Made by a program: the position numbers and the translations under genes
Notes under the pieces: generated by a model
What the model was told of the DNA's origin: nothing
Seen by the model: only the letters and a program-made list of their open reading frames with translations
The model's database searches: none
Part shown: positions 1 through 8,397 of the stretch, piece after piece
Layout of the letters: every line of letters begins with the position of its first letter
How positions within the stretch are numbered: position 1 is the stretch's first letter
Assembly (NCBI GenBank): GCA_946011725.1
Contig: CAMGBT010000010.1
Location: 1 to 52,160 of the forward strand
Source: an uncultured Bacteroidales bacterium
Lineage (GTDB): Bacteria > Bacteroidota > Bacteroidia > Bacteroidales > Muribaculaceae
Direction of reading: 5' to 3'
Length of the DNA: 52,160 nucleotides

Positions 1-20
1 GTACGGTGGTGTGGGAGGTC

Positions 21-43
21 GCGTAGGGAAACAATCCCTACGC
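21..43. terminator. hairpin downstream of the AI-2E permease gene
   Basis: A 9-bp perfect inverted repeat (GCGTAGGGA at 21-29, TCCCTACGC at 35-43) with a 5-nt loop lies 31 bases beyond the stop of the minus-strand permease gene. It may act as a terminator. The same GTAGG/CCTAC core recurs in the palindrome at 2691-2736, so it may instead be a copy of a dispersed repeat. Confidence 0.5.
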
Positions 44-73
44 TCCTACCCGATTAGGTAAGGGGTAAGGGGA

Positions 74-1141
74 CTAACGACGGTAGCGGTTGTAGTATGA
101 GAGGAGTAGGGTGGTCATCGGCAGGGCGATAATCAGGCCCACGAAGCCCAGCAGCGAGCCCCAGATCGACAGGCTCAGCAGGATGATGGCCGGGTTGAGG
201 CCCATGGTCTTGCCCATGATGCGCGGCACCAGGATGCAGTCTTGAATGACTTGCACCACCACGTACACCACTATGCAGCCCCAGAACATCGGCCAGAAGG
301 ATGCGCCCCCATCAACCGTGGAAATTAAACACAACACGGCTGTGGGAATAATCGACACCAACTGCAGGTAAGGTACCATATTCAAAAGCCCGATGAACAG
401 GCCCAAGCCGATGGCCATCGGCAGTCCCACTATCATGAAGCCGATGGAGAAAAGAATACCCACGATGAAGGCCACAAGGGCTTGGCCGCGGAAGTAAATG
501 TTCATGCTGTCCTTGACATCGGTAATCAGCCGAAGCACCTGTGGGCGACGGTTGACGGGCAGCAAGCGCTTGAACCCAACCACCAGCCGATCGTAGTCGA
601 GCATGATGAACACCACGTAGAGCAGCGACATCGCCCAGTTGAGCACGCTCAGTATGATTGAAATACTGCCGGAAAGAAGTCCTTTGATGCCGGTGAAAAT
701 GAGTTTGATGTCTTGCTGAGAGATTGACTTGGCTATCGAGGCGAAGTCGATATTTTCGCGCAGGTAGTCGTGAATCACCGGCGGCACGAACGGCACCGAT
801 GACCCCATTTGGCTATACTGACTGAGCAACCCGGCGAGCTTCTGCGACTCTTCGATGAGCGACGGCACCACGAACCACACTATGCCTACCACGATGATCA
901 GCGCCTCAATCAACGTGGCGAACACAGCCACCGCGCGCCCTTTGAGGCGCATCCATCGGCGGTTGAATTGCACGAACGGCTCAAGAATGTATGCCACAAG
1001 CCATGCCACCAAAAATGGCAGCAACACTGTGCTTAGCGAGCGTATGAACCAAATTGCCAATCCTGCAAAGATGAGTGTGATGATGATGCGAACCACGCGG
1101 TCGAACGTGTATGGACGGTCCCAAGATGATTTTGATTCCAT
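74..1141 (-). CDS. AI-2E family transporter (PerM/YdiK-like permease)
   Basis: Inner-membrane protein of the AI-2E exporter/PerM family; family members have been linked to autoinducer-2 export or Na+/H+ antiport, but the substrate here cannot be told. About 355 residues with the family's layout: two N-terminal hydrophobic segments, a charged central region (roughly residues 105-200), then a run of C-terminal helices that include a glycine-rich GLPMAIGLGLFIG segment and a QxxQDxxLVPRIMG stretch typical of the family. I chose the ATG at 1141 because the Bacteroidota promoter element at 1159-1166 lies inside the longer reading that would start at 1186. It is divergent from the MFS gene at 1273, with the two promoters about 65 bases apart. 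Confidence 0.88.
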   Translation of the reverse strand: MESKSSWDRPYTFDRVVRIIITLIFAGLAIWFIRSLSTVLLPFLVAWLVAYILEPFVQFNRRWMRLKGRAVAVFATLIEALIIVVGIVWFVVPSLIEESQKLAGLLSQYSQMGSSVPFVPPVIHDYLRENIDFASIAKSISQQDIKLIFTGIKGLLSGSISIILSVLNWAMSLLYVVFIMLDYDRLVVGFKRLLPVNRRPQVLRLITDVKDSMNIYFRGQALVAFIVGILFSIGFMIVGLPMAIGLGLFIGLLNMVPYLQLVSIIPTAVLCLISTVDGGASFWPMFWGCIVVYVVVQVIQDCILVPRIMGKTMGLNPAIILLSLSIWGSLLGFVGLIIALPMTTLLLSYYNRYRR

Positions 1142-1158
1142 ATTATTACATTTTTCTG

Positions 1159-1187
1159 CAAAGATATACATTTTTTTGCAACGCAAA
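1159..1187 (-). promoter_or_regulatory. Bacteroidota-type promoter for the AI-2E permease
   Basis: On the minus strand TATCTTTG (1159-1166) matches the TAnnTTTG -7 consensus, with a TTTG -33 candidate at 1184-1187. The spacing of 17 nt is slightly short. It implies a short leader before the ATG at 1141. Confidence 0.5.
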
Positions 1188-1230
1188 CGAATTTATGGCA
1201 AAATATTTTAGCAAAATCAAGAAAAATCAC

Positions 1231-1238
1231 TAAATTTG
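1231..1238 (+). promoter_or_regulatory. Bacteroidota -7 element for the MFS gene
   Basis: TAAATTTG fits TAnnTTTG and is followed by CAC, as at several other starts in this window. It lies 35 bases upstream of the ATG at 1273. Confidence 0.6.
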
Positions 1239-1272
1239 CACAATGTTTCATTTTCAATAACAATTAATCACT

Positions 1273-2667
1273 ATGACAGAAAAAGTAAAACAATTACTGA
1301 GCGACAAGGCGTGGGCCCGTTGGGCGGTGCTTGTGCTTGTGGCTTTAATGATGTTCTTTGCTTATATGTTTGTCGACTTGATGTCGCCGTTGCAAGAACT
1401 CATTCAGAATCAACGCGGGTGGTCGCCCGACGCCTTCGGCTACTATGCCGGCGCTGAGTACATTCTCAATGTCTTCGGCTTTTTGGTAGTGGCCGGTATC
1501 ATCTTGGACAAGATGGGCGTGCGCTTCACCGGCGTGCTCTCCGGCTCGCTGATGCTGGTGGGTGCATGTATCAAGCTGTATGCTGTGAGCGATATGTTCG
1601 TGGGCAGCGGCTTGGATACTTGGCTCAGCTCATGGTGGGTTGAACTCCCCGGTAGCGCCAAACTCGCCGCCTTCGGCTTCATGATTTTCGGTTGCGGCTG
1701 CGAAATGGCCGGTATCACCGTGTCGAAGACCTTGGCAAAATGGTTCGACGGCCACGAAATGGCCCTCGCCATGGGCTTGGAAATGGCTCTGGCACGCGTG
1801 GGCGTGTTCGCCATCTTCTCCATCTCGCCCCGCTTGGCTGCATGGAACGGCGCTGATCAACAAACAGTTGTAATCCCCGTGGCATTCTGCACCGCCCTGC
1901 TGCTCATCGGCTTGATTTGCTACATCGTATTCACATTCTTCGATGCTAAATTGGATAAGCAAACCGGTGCCGCCGCCTCAGAAGGCGCTTCCGAGGAAGA
2001 GTTCAAATTCAGCGACGTGGGCATCATCCTCCGCAGCAAACTCTTCTGGGTGATCGCACTGCTCTGCGTGCTCTACTACTCAGCCATCTTCCCCTTCCAA
2101 CGCTATGCCACCAACATGCTGCAATGCGTGCTCGGCATGGACGCCACCAGTGCCGCCGACATCTTCCGCTGGTTCCCCATCGGCGCTGCCGCCCTCACTC
2201 CCTTCTTGGGCTTCTACCTCGACAAATACGGCAAAGGCGCAACAATGCTGATGTACGGTGCCATACTAATGATTCTGTGCCACCTTACCTTCGCCCTCCT
2301 CTTACCCCTTTACCCCAGCAAGCTCTTGGCCTACGCCGCCATCGTGATTCTCGGCATTTCGTTCTCCTTAGTGCCCGCCTCGCTGTGGCCCTCCGTGCCC
2401 CGCGTGATGGACAAACGCTATTTAGGTAGCGCCTACTCGCTCATCTTCTGGGTGCAAAACGTAGGCCTTTGCCTGGTGCCCATCATCATCGGCAAGGTGA
2501 TCAAGTGGTCCAACCCCGGCATCGAAGACCCCATGCAGTACAACTACACCTCGCCCATGTTGGTGTTCGCCTCCTTTGGCGTCCTCGCTCTCTTCTTCGG
2601 CGTCTACCTCAAATACCTCAATAAGAAAAACAACTACGGCCTGGAAGACCCCGGCATCCGCAAATAA
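1273..2667 (+). CDS. major facilitator superfamily transporter (MFSD1-like)
   Basis: A 464-residue inner-membrane protein with about twelve hydrophobic segments in two halves separated by a charged cytoplasmic loop (about residues 225-255, rich in Glu and Ser). The first half has ILDKMGVRFTG between the second and third helices and the second half has a similar YLDKYGKGATM loop; these are the MFS D-x-x-G-R/K signature loops. Overall appearance is closest to the MFSD1-like branch, whose eukaryotic members carry dipeptides; that substrate is only a guess. Its own promoter lies at 1231 and no other gene follows on the same strand. Confidence 0.85.
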   Translation: MTEKVKQLLSDKAWARWAVLVLVALMMFFAYMFVDLMSPLQELIQNQRGWSPDAFGYYAGAEYILNVFGFLVVAGIILDKMGVRFTGVLSGSLMLVGACIKLYAVSDMFVGSGLDTWLSSWWVELPGSAKLAAFGFMIFGCGCEMAGITVSKTLAKWFDGHEMALAMGLEMALARVGVFAIFSISPRLAAWNGADQQTVVIPVAFCTALLLIGLICYIVFTFFDAKLDKQTGAAASEGASEEEFKFSDVGIILRSKLFWVIALLCVLYYSAIFPFQRYATNMLQCVLGMDATSAADIFRWFPIGAAALTPFLGFYLDKYGKGATMLMYGAILMILCHLTFALLLPLYPSKLLAYAAIVILGISFSLVPASLWPSVPRVMDKRYLGSAYSLIFWVQNVGLCLVPIIIGKVIKWSNPGIEDPMQYNYTSPMLVFASFGVLALFFGVYLKYLNKKNNYGLEDPGIRK

Positions 2668-2690
2668 TCCCCCCACAGGTAATTATTAAA

Positions 2691-2736
2691 AATTTGGTAG
2701 GAGTTAGGGAATTTATCCTTACGCTTCTACCAAATT
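2691..2736. repeat. 46-nt imperfect palindrome, probable terminator
   Basis: Outer arms AATTTGGTAG (2691-2700) and CTACCAAATT (2727-2736) pair perfectly, with further partial pairing of AGGGA to TCCtt inside. It lies 23 bases after the MFS stop codon and marks the edge of the AT-rich accessory patch. The core resembles the hairpin at 21-43. Confidence 0.6.
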
Positions 2737-2792
2737 ATTTCTGTTAGATGCCGTGGTTGCAAATCAACTACAATCGGCTATTGAGTCTGTCA

Positions 2793-4574
2793 TCAATCTT
2801 GTGAAAGGTATTTATATGCTTTACAAATGAGTTTCGACATCAGTAAACGACGGGCAGTAAGGAATTCTTCATAATCCATGTTTTCGAAGTCCTCCGGAAT
2901 AGCGTTTTGAGCAAGGGATAATACGTATGCTTCATCACCGAGTTTTGCGCGATATTTTGTAGCATATTTCTGTGGGGCGTCATCGGAAATATCGATGTTT
3001 GTTTGATAGTCGAGGTAGGTGTAGTTTGCGACTTGGTTGCGACGACGATCTTCTAATATCCCGATGTTTGCAAGGTAGTTTTTGGGGAAGATATGATGCA
3101 CGTCAAGAGCCGCTTTCAAACCGCTTGCACCCGGAGTAAGGAAAGACACTGTGGGAACATTGCTGAAAAGCACATTGTGGTGAAGGACGTTGAGCGCTGC
3201 CAGATAGCCTTTCCATGCGGGTGAAACAGTCGAGGAAGTTATTAAGTTGCTTGGCAGATTTGAGTTGAAATAGTCATCAGTAAAGGTGGTGGTTATCTCG
3301 CGATCAAGAAGATTTACAAAATCCTCCGGTGTTGAAAGGCTGCGCATATCGGTGAGCAAACTTTCAACCGTCGATTCGGGTGAGTCGGTGAAATATCCTG
3401 AAATGGTTGCCATAAAAATAAACCGGCTCATAATCTTTCGAAGTTCGAGAGGTTTTACGCCAAACTGAGTTTTGCCAATCAAAAATAGCATATAAGAAAA
3501 AATGACGGCATTTTCCGACGACACGAGGCTCTTGCGCAAATATCCGGCATTTGCCATTATATTCATGAAGGTGTGCCAGTTGTTGAGATTTGTAACAATC
3601 GAAAGAGCTTCACGGAATAAAGAAAGGTTTTTTTCTTGAACTTCGGTGGAAAACTTCTGTGTTTCGAGGTCTTTACCACGAAGTAGCATATAGGCGTAGC
3701 GAAGTCTGGCTCGACGGAATGCCAGGCCGACAGATGCGCGAATGAGGTGCACGGGGTCAACTTCAATAATGTGGTTGAATGCTGTGCCATCAGCCGGCTT
3801 GCGAGAAGCAAGACAAAACTCGTTGATGCCTTTGTGAATTTTGTTGTCATATACAGACAACAGTGTTTCGATAAAGTTTTTTTCACTGAGTTTGGTGCCG
3901 CCTGAATTGACGCGCACAAAGATTTCAGCAACATCTTCTTCGCTTGCTTTTGCTCTGACTTCAAGGGTAGGAATTTGATAGTAAAGCAAATCGAGTAGTG
4001 CGGAGATGTTTTCCTCAATTCTGATTTCCTCGTCATCGCTGAGCGACGGTTGTCCGGACCGCACTCGAGCTTCGTTCAAATTTTTAATATAAGCACGTCG
4101 GAAATAAGTTTCTTTGTGCAGTTCAGCTGCTTCGAAAGCACTGCTGATTGCACTAATCCATTCGGCGGAACGTTCGAAGGCTTGCGACCATACGGCAAAT
4201 TCACAAGTAAGGGGATTAAATGAAATTTTAATGTTGCGCTCCTTGTAATCTTCATCTTTTACTTTGATGCCATATATTGCAGCCAGAAGAGCAGTGAGGC
4301 GCTGCTGACCATCAATAACCAAGTCACGCGGCGACGTATAGGATTTGTCGTTATTGCCGATATGTAAGGTGTTCTCAAAATCGGACGGAGATTCCCAAAG
4401 CATGATGTAGCCTATGGGGAAGCCCTTAATCATAGAGTCGAGCAAGTTGCGAACTTTGTTGTCTTGCCAAACGAATGGGCGCTGTAAGTCCGGCAAGCCG
4501 ATGCGACCTGTCGAAACATCCGACAATAATTCCCCGACCTTACGATTTATGTGGGTGAAAATTTCTCTTGCCAT
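2793..4574 (-). CDS. DUF262/DUF1524 protein (GmrSD-like)
   Basis: 593 residues. The N-terminal half is a DUF262 domain: LPDLQRPFVW near residue 28 and the diagnostic DGQQRLTAL near residue 88, the ParB/Srx-like nucleotide-binding motif of GmrS. The C-terminal part looks like DUF1524, an HNH-type nuclease, with VHHIFPKNYL near residue 492 and an NxxNYTYLD stretch about 30 residues later. The single-chain S+D arrangement is that of GmrSD type IV restriction enzymes, which cleave modified DNA using nucleotide; related proteins occur in other phage defences. Here no methylase or partner gene accompanies it. The gene is visibly more AT-rich than its neighbours and sits beside an ATPase fragment, which suggests horizontal acquisition. 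The target (modified phage DNA) is inferred from the family only. Confidence 0.85.
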   Translation of the reverse strand: MAREIFTHINRKVGELLSDVSTGRIGLPDLQRPFVWQDNKVRNLLDSMIKGFPIGYIMLWESPSDFENTLHIGNNDKSYTSPRDLVIDGQQRLTALLAAIYGIKVKDEDYKERNIKISFNPLTCEFAVWSQAFERSAEWISAISSAFEAAELHKETYFRRAYIKNLNEARVRSGQPSLSDDEEIRIEENISALLDLLYYQIPTLEVRAKASEEDVAEIFVRVNSGGTKLSEKNFIETLLSVYDNKIHKGINEFCLASRKPADGTAFNHIIEVDPVHLIRASVGLAFRRARLRYAYMLLRGKDLETQKFSTEVQEKNLSLFREALSIVTNLNNWHTFMNIMANAGYLRKSLVSSENAVIFSYMLFLIGKTQFGVKPLELRKIMSRFIFMATISGYFTDSPESTVESLLTDMRSLSTPEDFVNLLDREITTTFTDDYFNSNLPSNLITSSTVSPAWKGYLAALNVLHHNVLFSNVPTVSFLTPGASGLKAALDVHHIFPKNYLANIGILEDRRRNQVANYTYLDYQTNIDISDDAPQKYATKYRAKLGDEAYVLSLAQNAIPEDFENMDYEEFLTARRLLMSKLICKAYKYLSQD

Positions 4575-4610
4575 CTTTAAAATTCGGTGTAGAAATAATT
4601 AATTATGATG

Positions 4611-4618
4611 CAAAATTA
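4611..4618 (-). promoter_or_regulatory. probable -7 element for the DUF262 gene
   Basis: On the minus strand TAATTTTG matches TAnnTTTG and lies 36 bases upstream of the ATG at 4574. The surrounding sequence is a very AT-rich intergenic stretch. Confidence 0.5.
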
Positions 4619-4692
4619 CGAAAAAAAATTAACTTGAATATAAAAATAAATATGTTAGTTAGCATATTTCTACGTAAATGGCCTGAAAATTG

Positions 4693-4890
4693 CTATAATT
4701 GTGAACGTTTGATTCGTTGTTGCAAATATACCGAAGCGATGGTGTATAGGGGACGGTTTTCCATCCATTCTTGGTCGATATATGCTACTGACTGATACTC
4801 TTGACGACCGAAATGGTTCATAATCCAAGTCTTACCAACCTGGCGCGCGCCGAGTAGCATAAGCGGCTTACTCAATGATAAAAAATTAGC
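4693..4890 (-). pseudogene. remnant of an AAA ATPase (DUF4143-type)
   Basis: The minus-strand reading contains KPLMLLGARQVGKTW, a Walker A motif (GARQVGKT) in the form seen at the N-terminus of the common Bacteroidota AAA/DUF4143 ATPases of about 380-400 residues, followed by AYIDQEWMENR where the family has its next strand. The frame closes after about 60 codons (stop at 4693). Upstream it continues only a few codons (HAANFLSLSKPL) before an in-frame stop near 4896. No Walker B or DUF4143 part follows. It is a broken fragment, not a functional gene. Confidence 0.7.
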
Positions 4891-4997
4891 AGCGTGTTAA
4901 ATGATGTGAAACTTCTGCATTTGGGATTCAGGAAGTGCCCAGATGGTCGGCCGCTGTGGGTTCTGTGGTGAGGCGGAAGCCGAACTGCGGCGCGCTC

Positions 4998-5037
4998 GCC
5001 GGGCCGGCGGTAGCGTTAAGCCGGGCCGGCGGTGGCG
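4998..5037. repeat. 18-bp tandem duplication truncating the M16 gene
   Basis: Two copies of an 18-nt GC-rich unit (4998-5015 and 5020-5037; one mismatch) are separated by TTAA. The M16 stop codon lies inside that spacer. The 22-nt period is not a multiple of three. Removing one period restores an open frame that continues for about 23 more codons to a TGA at 4928-4930. Confidence 0.75.
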
Positions 5038-6296
5038 ATGCGGAGGGTGGGGGTGAAGTAGGTGCGGGCCATGGATTGGATGGTGGCCGGGGTGAGGTGG
5101 CGGATGGCGGCCAGTTGGTCGGCGAAGTAGCCGGGTGGGGTGCCCACCAGGCGCGAGGTGATGTAGTAGTCGGCGGTGGTGAAGGGTGAGTCGGCGGTGG
5201 TGGCGAGGTTCGACCATGCGTAGCGGCGCAGGCGGGTGAGTTCGTCCGCGTCGATGGGTTGGTCGGCGAGCTTCTGCATCTCGAGCTTGGTTTGCTCGAT
5301 GACTTGGTCGATGTAGGAGTGGTCGCACTGTGCGGCGATGTGGATGTAGCCGCCTTCGGGCGAGCCGTGCAATGCGGCGGCGATGCCGTAGGTGAGGCCG
5401 AGGTCTTCGCGGATGTTTTGCATAAGGCGTGAGCCGAAGTATCCGCCGAGAGCCATGACGGCGAGGCGCAGATTGATGTAGTCGGTATGCAGTCGGTCGA
5501 TAGCCGGAATGCACATGGTGATGGCCGACTGCATAGCTTGCGGCATGGTGATGTCGACGCGCTGCGGCGCCTCGGCCTGATACTTTTGCACGCGGATAAT
5601 CGGCTGCGGGTCGGCTGCCGGAAATTTGCTAAGGAAGTCGACGATGCGTGCCTCGGTTTGCGCATCGATTTGTCCGGCGAGGAAGGCGCACAGGCGTCCG
5701 CGGCCGATGATTTGCTGATGGTTGTCAACTATTTGTTGACGCGTGATTGCTTCGACTGCTTCGGCTGAATGCTGCACGGCTTCGGGATGGGAAGCGCCGC
5801 TGATGAGGCGAGTGGCTGCTTGGTTGGCAACGTAGCTGACCTTGGATTGCGTCACGCGGATATTGGCCGCGGTCTCGGCCTTCCGGCGGCTGATGGCAGC
5901 TTCGTCGAAGGTGGGATGGAAGATGATTTGGTGCAACATCTCCAGCAGTTGGGGCAATCGGTGGTTGAGGCACACCAAGGTGAGGCCGGTGTGGTGGATG
6001 GCCGGATAGCGCGAGAGGATGGCGCCATTGAAGTCGATGATATCCTCAATTTGCTCGCCGGTGAGGCCTTCGGCGCCTTCGCGCAGCGATTCCATCATGA
6101 TGGCGGGGAGTTCGCGCTGCGAGAAGTCGAGTTGGCCGCCATCCCAAAGCAAGGTAAGGCGCGACACCGGTTGGTCGCCTTTGTTGATGATAGTCAGGAC
6201 GATACCGTTTGGAAGGGTGATGGAGCGGCTGGAGGCGAGGTGGAGGTCGCAGATGTCGGCCACGGCGGGCGCGGTGGAACGGTCGGGATGGCTCAT
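5016..6296 (-). CDS. M16 family peptidase homologue, probably inactive
   Basis: 426 residues with the two-lobed M16B (pitrilysin/processing-peptidase) layout: an N-terminal lobe beginning SSRSITLPNGIVLTI and a C-terminal lobe with GGYFGSRLMQNIREDLGLTYG near residue 285, the conserved R/Y region. The zinc motif HxxEH expected around residues 55-65 is absent: the equivalent segment reads FSQRELPAIMMESL. It therefore resembles the non-catalytic partner subunits of M16 pairs; no active M16 gene is nearby. Its start overlaps the kdsB stop by 4 nt (ATGA), so the two are co-translated. The C-terminus is cut short by the duplication at 4998-5037. Confidence 0.82.
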   Translation of the reverse strand: MSHPDRSTAPAVADICDLHLASSRSITLPNGIVLTIINKGDQPVSRLTLLWDGGQLDFSQRELPAIMMESLREGAEGLTGEQIEDIIDFNGAILSRYPAIHHTGLTLVCLNHRLPQLLEMLHQIIFHPTFDEAAISRRKAETAANIRVTQSKVSYVANQAATRLISGASHPEAVQHSAEAVEAITRQQIVDNHQQIIGRGRLCAFLAGQIDAQTEARIVDFLSKFPAADPQPIIRVQKYQAEAPQRVDITMPQAMQSAITMCIPAIDRLHTDYINLRLAVMALGGYFGSRLMQNIREDLGLTYGIAAALHGSPEGGYIHIAAQCDHSYIDQVIEQTKLEMQKLADQPIDADELTRLRRYAWSNLATTADSPFTTADYYITSRLVGTPPGYFADQLAAIRHLTPATIQSMARTYFTPTLRIATAGPA

Positions 6297-7048
6297 CGGT
6301 CGAGAATGTCGAGGTGTTTAATGGCGTTTTCGAGGTCGGTGGGAGTGTCGATGCCGATTGTGGGACAGGTGGTTACGGCGGTGCGGATTAGGAATCCGGC
6401 TTGAAGCCAGCGCAACTGTTCGAGGCTTTCGGCCAATTCGAGGGGCGACTGCGGCAGGCTGACGAGTTGGCGCAGGGTGTCGGCGCGGTAGGCGTACAGG
6501 CCCACGTGGGTGTAGAATTGTGCCGCAGCCGGCCACTGCTCTTGAGGCACATTGCGCAGGTAAGGCACCACGCTGCGCGAGAAGTAGAGCGCGCGGCCGT
6601 CGTCGCCGAGCACCACTTTGGGCGTGTTCGGGTCGTAGAGTTGTTCGAACGAGGCATCCTGCGGCACGGGGCGCACCAGGGTGGCGATTTGGCAGCCGGT
6701 GCTGTCGAAGCACTTCATCACGCTCTCGATTTGCGAGGGCGCGATGAACGGCTCGTCGCCTTGGATGTTGATGACCACGTCGGCCTTGGAGCCGGAGAGG
6801 GTGAAGGCTTCGTAGCAACGGTCGGTGCCGCTGCGGTGGGCGGTGGAGGTCATGATGGCGCGACCGCCGAAAGCTTCCACGCAGTCGAAGATGCGTTGGT
6901 CGTCGGTGGCTACGGCCACTTCGGACAACACGTTGGCCACGCGCGTGTACACGCGCTCAATCATAGTCTTCCGGCCAATGCGGGCCAGCGGTTTGCCGGG
7001 AAAGCGCGAGGATGCGTATCGAGCAGGAATGATTCCGATGAAATTCAT
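6293..7048 (-). CDS. kdsB: 3-deoxy-manno-octulosonate cytidylyltransferase
   Basis: Activates Kdo with CTP to CMP-Kdo in the cytoplasm, the step that feeds Kdo into lipid A-core synthesis. 251 residues, the usual length. The N-terminus IIPARYASSRFPGKPLA is the CTP-binding signature of the family; NIQGDEPFI near residue 94 carries the acidic metal-binding site; FYTHVGLYAYR near residue 185 and ESLEQLRWLQAG near residue 214 are also family hallmarks. It is fourth in a minus-strand run of five genes, 14 nt after nfeD and overlapping the M16 gene by 4 nt. It is the clearest evidence here of an LPS-bearing outer membrane. Confidence 0.96.
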   Translation of the reverse strand: MNFIGIIPARYASSRFPGKPLARIGRKTMIERVYTRVANVLSEVAVATDDQRIFDCVEAFGGRAIMTSTAHRSGTDRCYEAFTLSGSKADVVINIQGDEPFIAPSQIESVMKCFDSTGCQIATLVRPVPQDASFEQLYDPNTPKVVLGDDGRALYFSRSVVPYLRNVPQEQWPAAAQFYTHVGLYAYRADTLRQLVSLPQSPLELAESLEQLRWLQAGFLIRTAVTTCPTIGIDTPTDLENAIKHLDILDR

Positions 7049-7062
7049 TGTAAATGAGGATG

Positions 7063-8397
7063 TTAAGCGAGTTTTACATAAAGTGAGGCGGCTTCGAAGC
7101 GCACTACCACCACCTTGGCGCCGGCTGAGATGAAGTCGCCGGTGGAGGTGGCATCGAGGCGTTCGCCGTCGATTTCAATCTTGCCGGCCGGGCGCAGGTC
7201 GGTCACGGCTATGGCTTCGCGGCCCACCATTTGGGCCAACGAGGTGTCCACGCCCACGTATTCTTGGTCGATGGACTTCTGCAAAGTCAGCACGGAGCCG
7301 GCGCGGAAGCACTTCGGCCCATACTTGGAGGTGAGCAGCAGCACGGCGCCCACGGCCAGCAGGATGCCCACTAAGAACACGATCGACGCGGTGACGATCG
7401 ACGAGCCGAAGCCGCCTTCGATGGCCTGCGGCGATACAATGGCGCCCAGCAGCGATACTGCGATGGCGATGATGCCTCCGATGCCGGCCACCCCGAAGCC
7501 CGGTATGACAAATATCTCAAGGGCGAGGGCCACAATGCCGATGATGAACACGATGATTACCCACGGCGCCAGCGTGCCGGTGATGACCATGGGCATAAAG
7601 TACAGAATGGCGGCCACTGTGGCCACGGCGGCGGCGAAGCCCATGCCCGGGGTGTGCATCTCCATGTAGATGCCGCCCACGATGAGCATAATCAAAACGG
7701 CACGCACGCCGGCTGAGGCGAGGAAGCCGAGAATGTCGTCGGAAGTGCTTGATTCAAAGACGGTTATCTGCGCATTGGGCATGTTGAGCTGTTCGAGCAC
7801 TTGTGAAGTGTTGGAGGCGATGCCGTCGATCAGATGCAGATTGAGCGCCTCTTCAGCGGTGAAGGCCACAGCAGTGTCGGGGTTGACCATCAGCGCAGCC
7901 AAGTCGGGGTCGCGCCGCCAGCGAGCCACCGAGTCGCCCTCGGGAATGTAGCGGCCGTGGCTTATGGCTGTAGCGCGCATCACCGAACTCCAGTAGCTTT
8001 GATACTTCGGCGGCATGGGCAGTCCGTCGGCTCCAACCACCGTGGCGGCACCGATGCTTGCGCCCGGACTCATGAAGGCGGAGTCGCAGGCCAGCGCGAT
8101 GAGAGCGCCGGCCGATGCGGCGTTGTGGTCGATGAACACAGCCGTGGGCACGGTGGCATTCATCAGCGCCGACCGGATGGAGTCGGCCATATCCACGGCA
8201 CCTCCGTAGGTGTTGAGCCGCACCAATAGCAGGTCGTAAGGTTGTTCGGATTCGTTCACTTCGGCGATGGTGCGCGAGGTGTAGCGCCAAGCCGTGGCGT
8301 CGATCTCGTTGTCGATCGGAAGAACGTACACACGTTGAGCGGCGGCGCTCAATACCGCGCACAGGGTTATGATTGCGAAGAGGAAGTGTCGGTGCAT
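7063..8397 (-). CDS. NfeD family membrane serine protease (long form)
   Basis: 444 residues. A signal peptide (about residues 1-20, ending SAAAQ) precedes a ClpP-like protease domain. That domain contains LNTYGGAVDMADSI (oxyanion region) and NAASAGALIALACD, where Ser95 is the likely nucleophile of the Ser-Lys dyad. I cannot assign the lysine confidently (K in the PPKYQSYW region is a candidate). Four or five transmembrane segments follow (about residues 230-360) and then a C-terminal OB-fold NfeDC domain (GREAIAVTDLRPAGKIEIDGERLDA). Long NfeD proteins usually pair with a stomatin/SPFH partner; none is adjacent here. The start overlaps the preceding flippase-like gene by about 30 nt. Confidence 0.9.
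   Translation of the reverse strand: MHRHFLFAIITLCAVLSAAAQRVYVLPIDNEIDATAWRYTSRTIAEVNESEQPYDLLLVRLNTYGGAVDMADSIRSALMNATVPTAVFIDHNAASAGALIALACDSAFMSPGASIGAATVVGADGLPMPPKYQSYWSSVMRATAISHGRYIPEGDSVARWRRDPDLAALMVNPDTAVAFTAEEALNLHLIDGIASNTSQVLEQLNMPNAQITVFESSTSDDILGFLASAGVRAVLIMLIVGGIYMEMHTPGMGFAAAVATVAAILYFMPMVITGTLAPWVIIVFIIGIVALALEIFVIPGFGVAGIGGIIAIAVSLLGAIVSPQAIEGGFGSSIVTASIVFLVGILLAVGAVLLLTSKYGPKCFRAGSVLTLQKSIDQEYVGVDTSLAQMVGREAIAVTDLRPAGKIEIDGERLDATSTGDFISAGAKVVVVRFEAASLYVKLA

Noticed and set aside
4693..4890. Functional small ATPase
   Set aside because: Only the Walker A region is present, the frame is closed on both sides, and the start would be TTG.
5487..6404. Long plus-strand frames opposite the M16 and kdsB genes
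   Set aside because: They are antisense shadows created by the high GC content; the minus-strand proteins are clearly recognisable.
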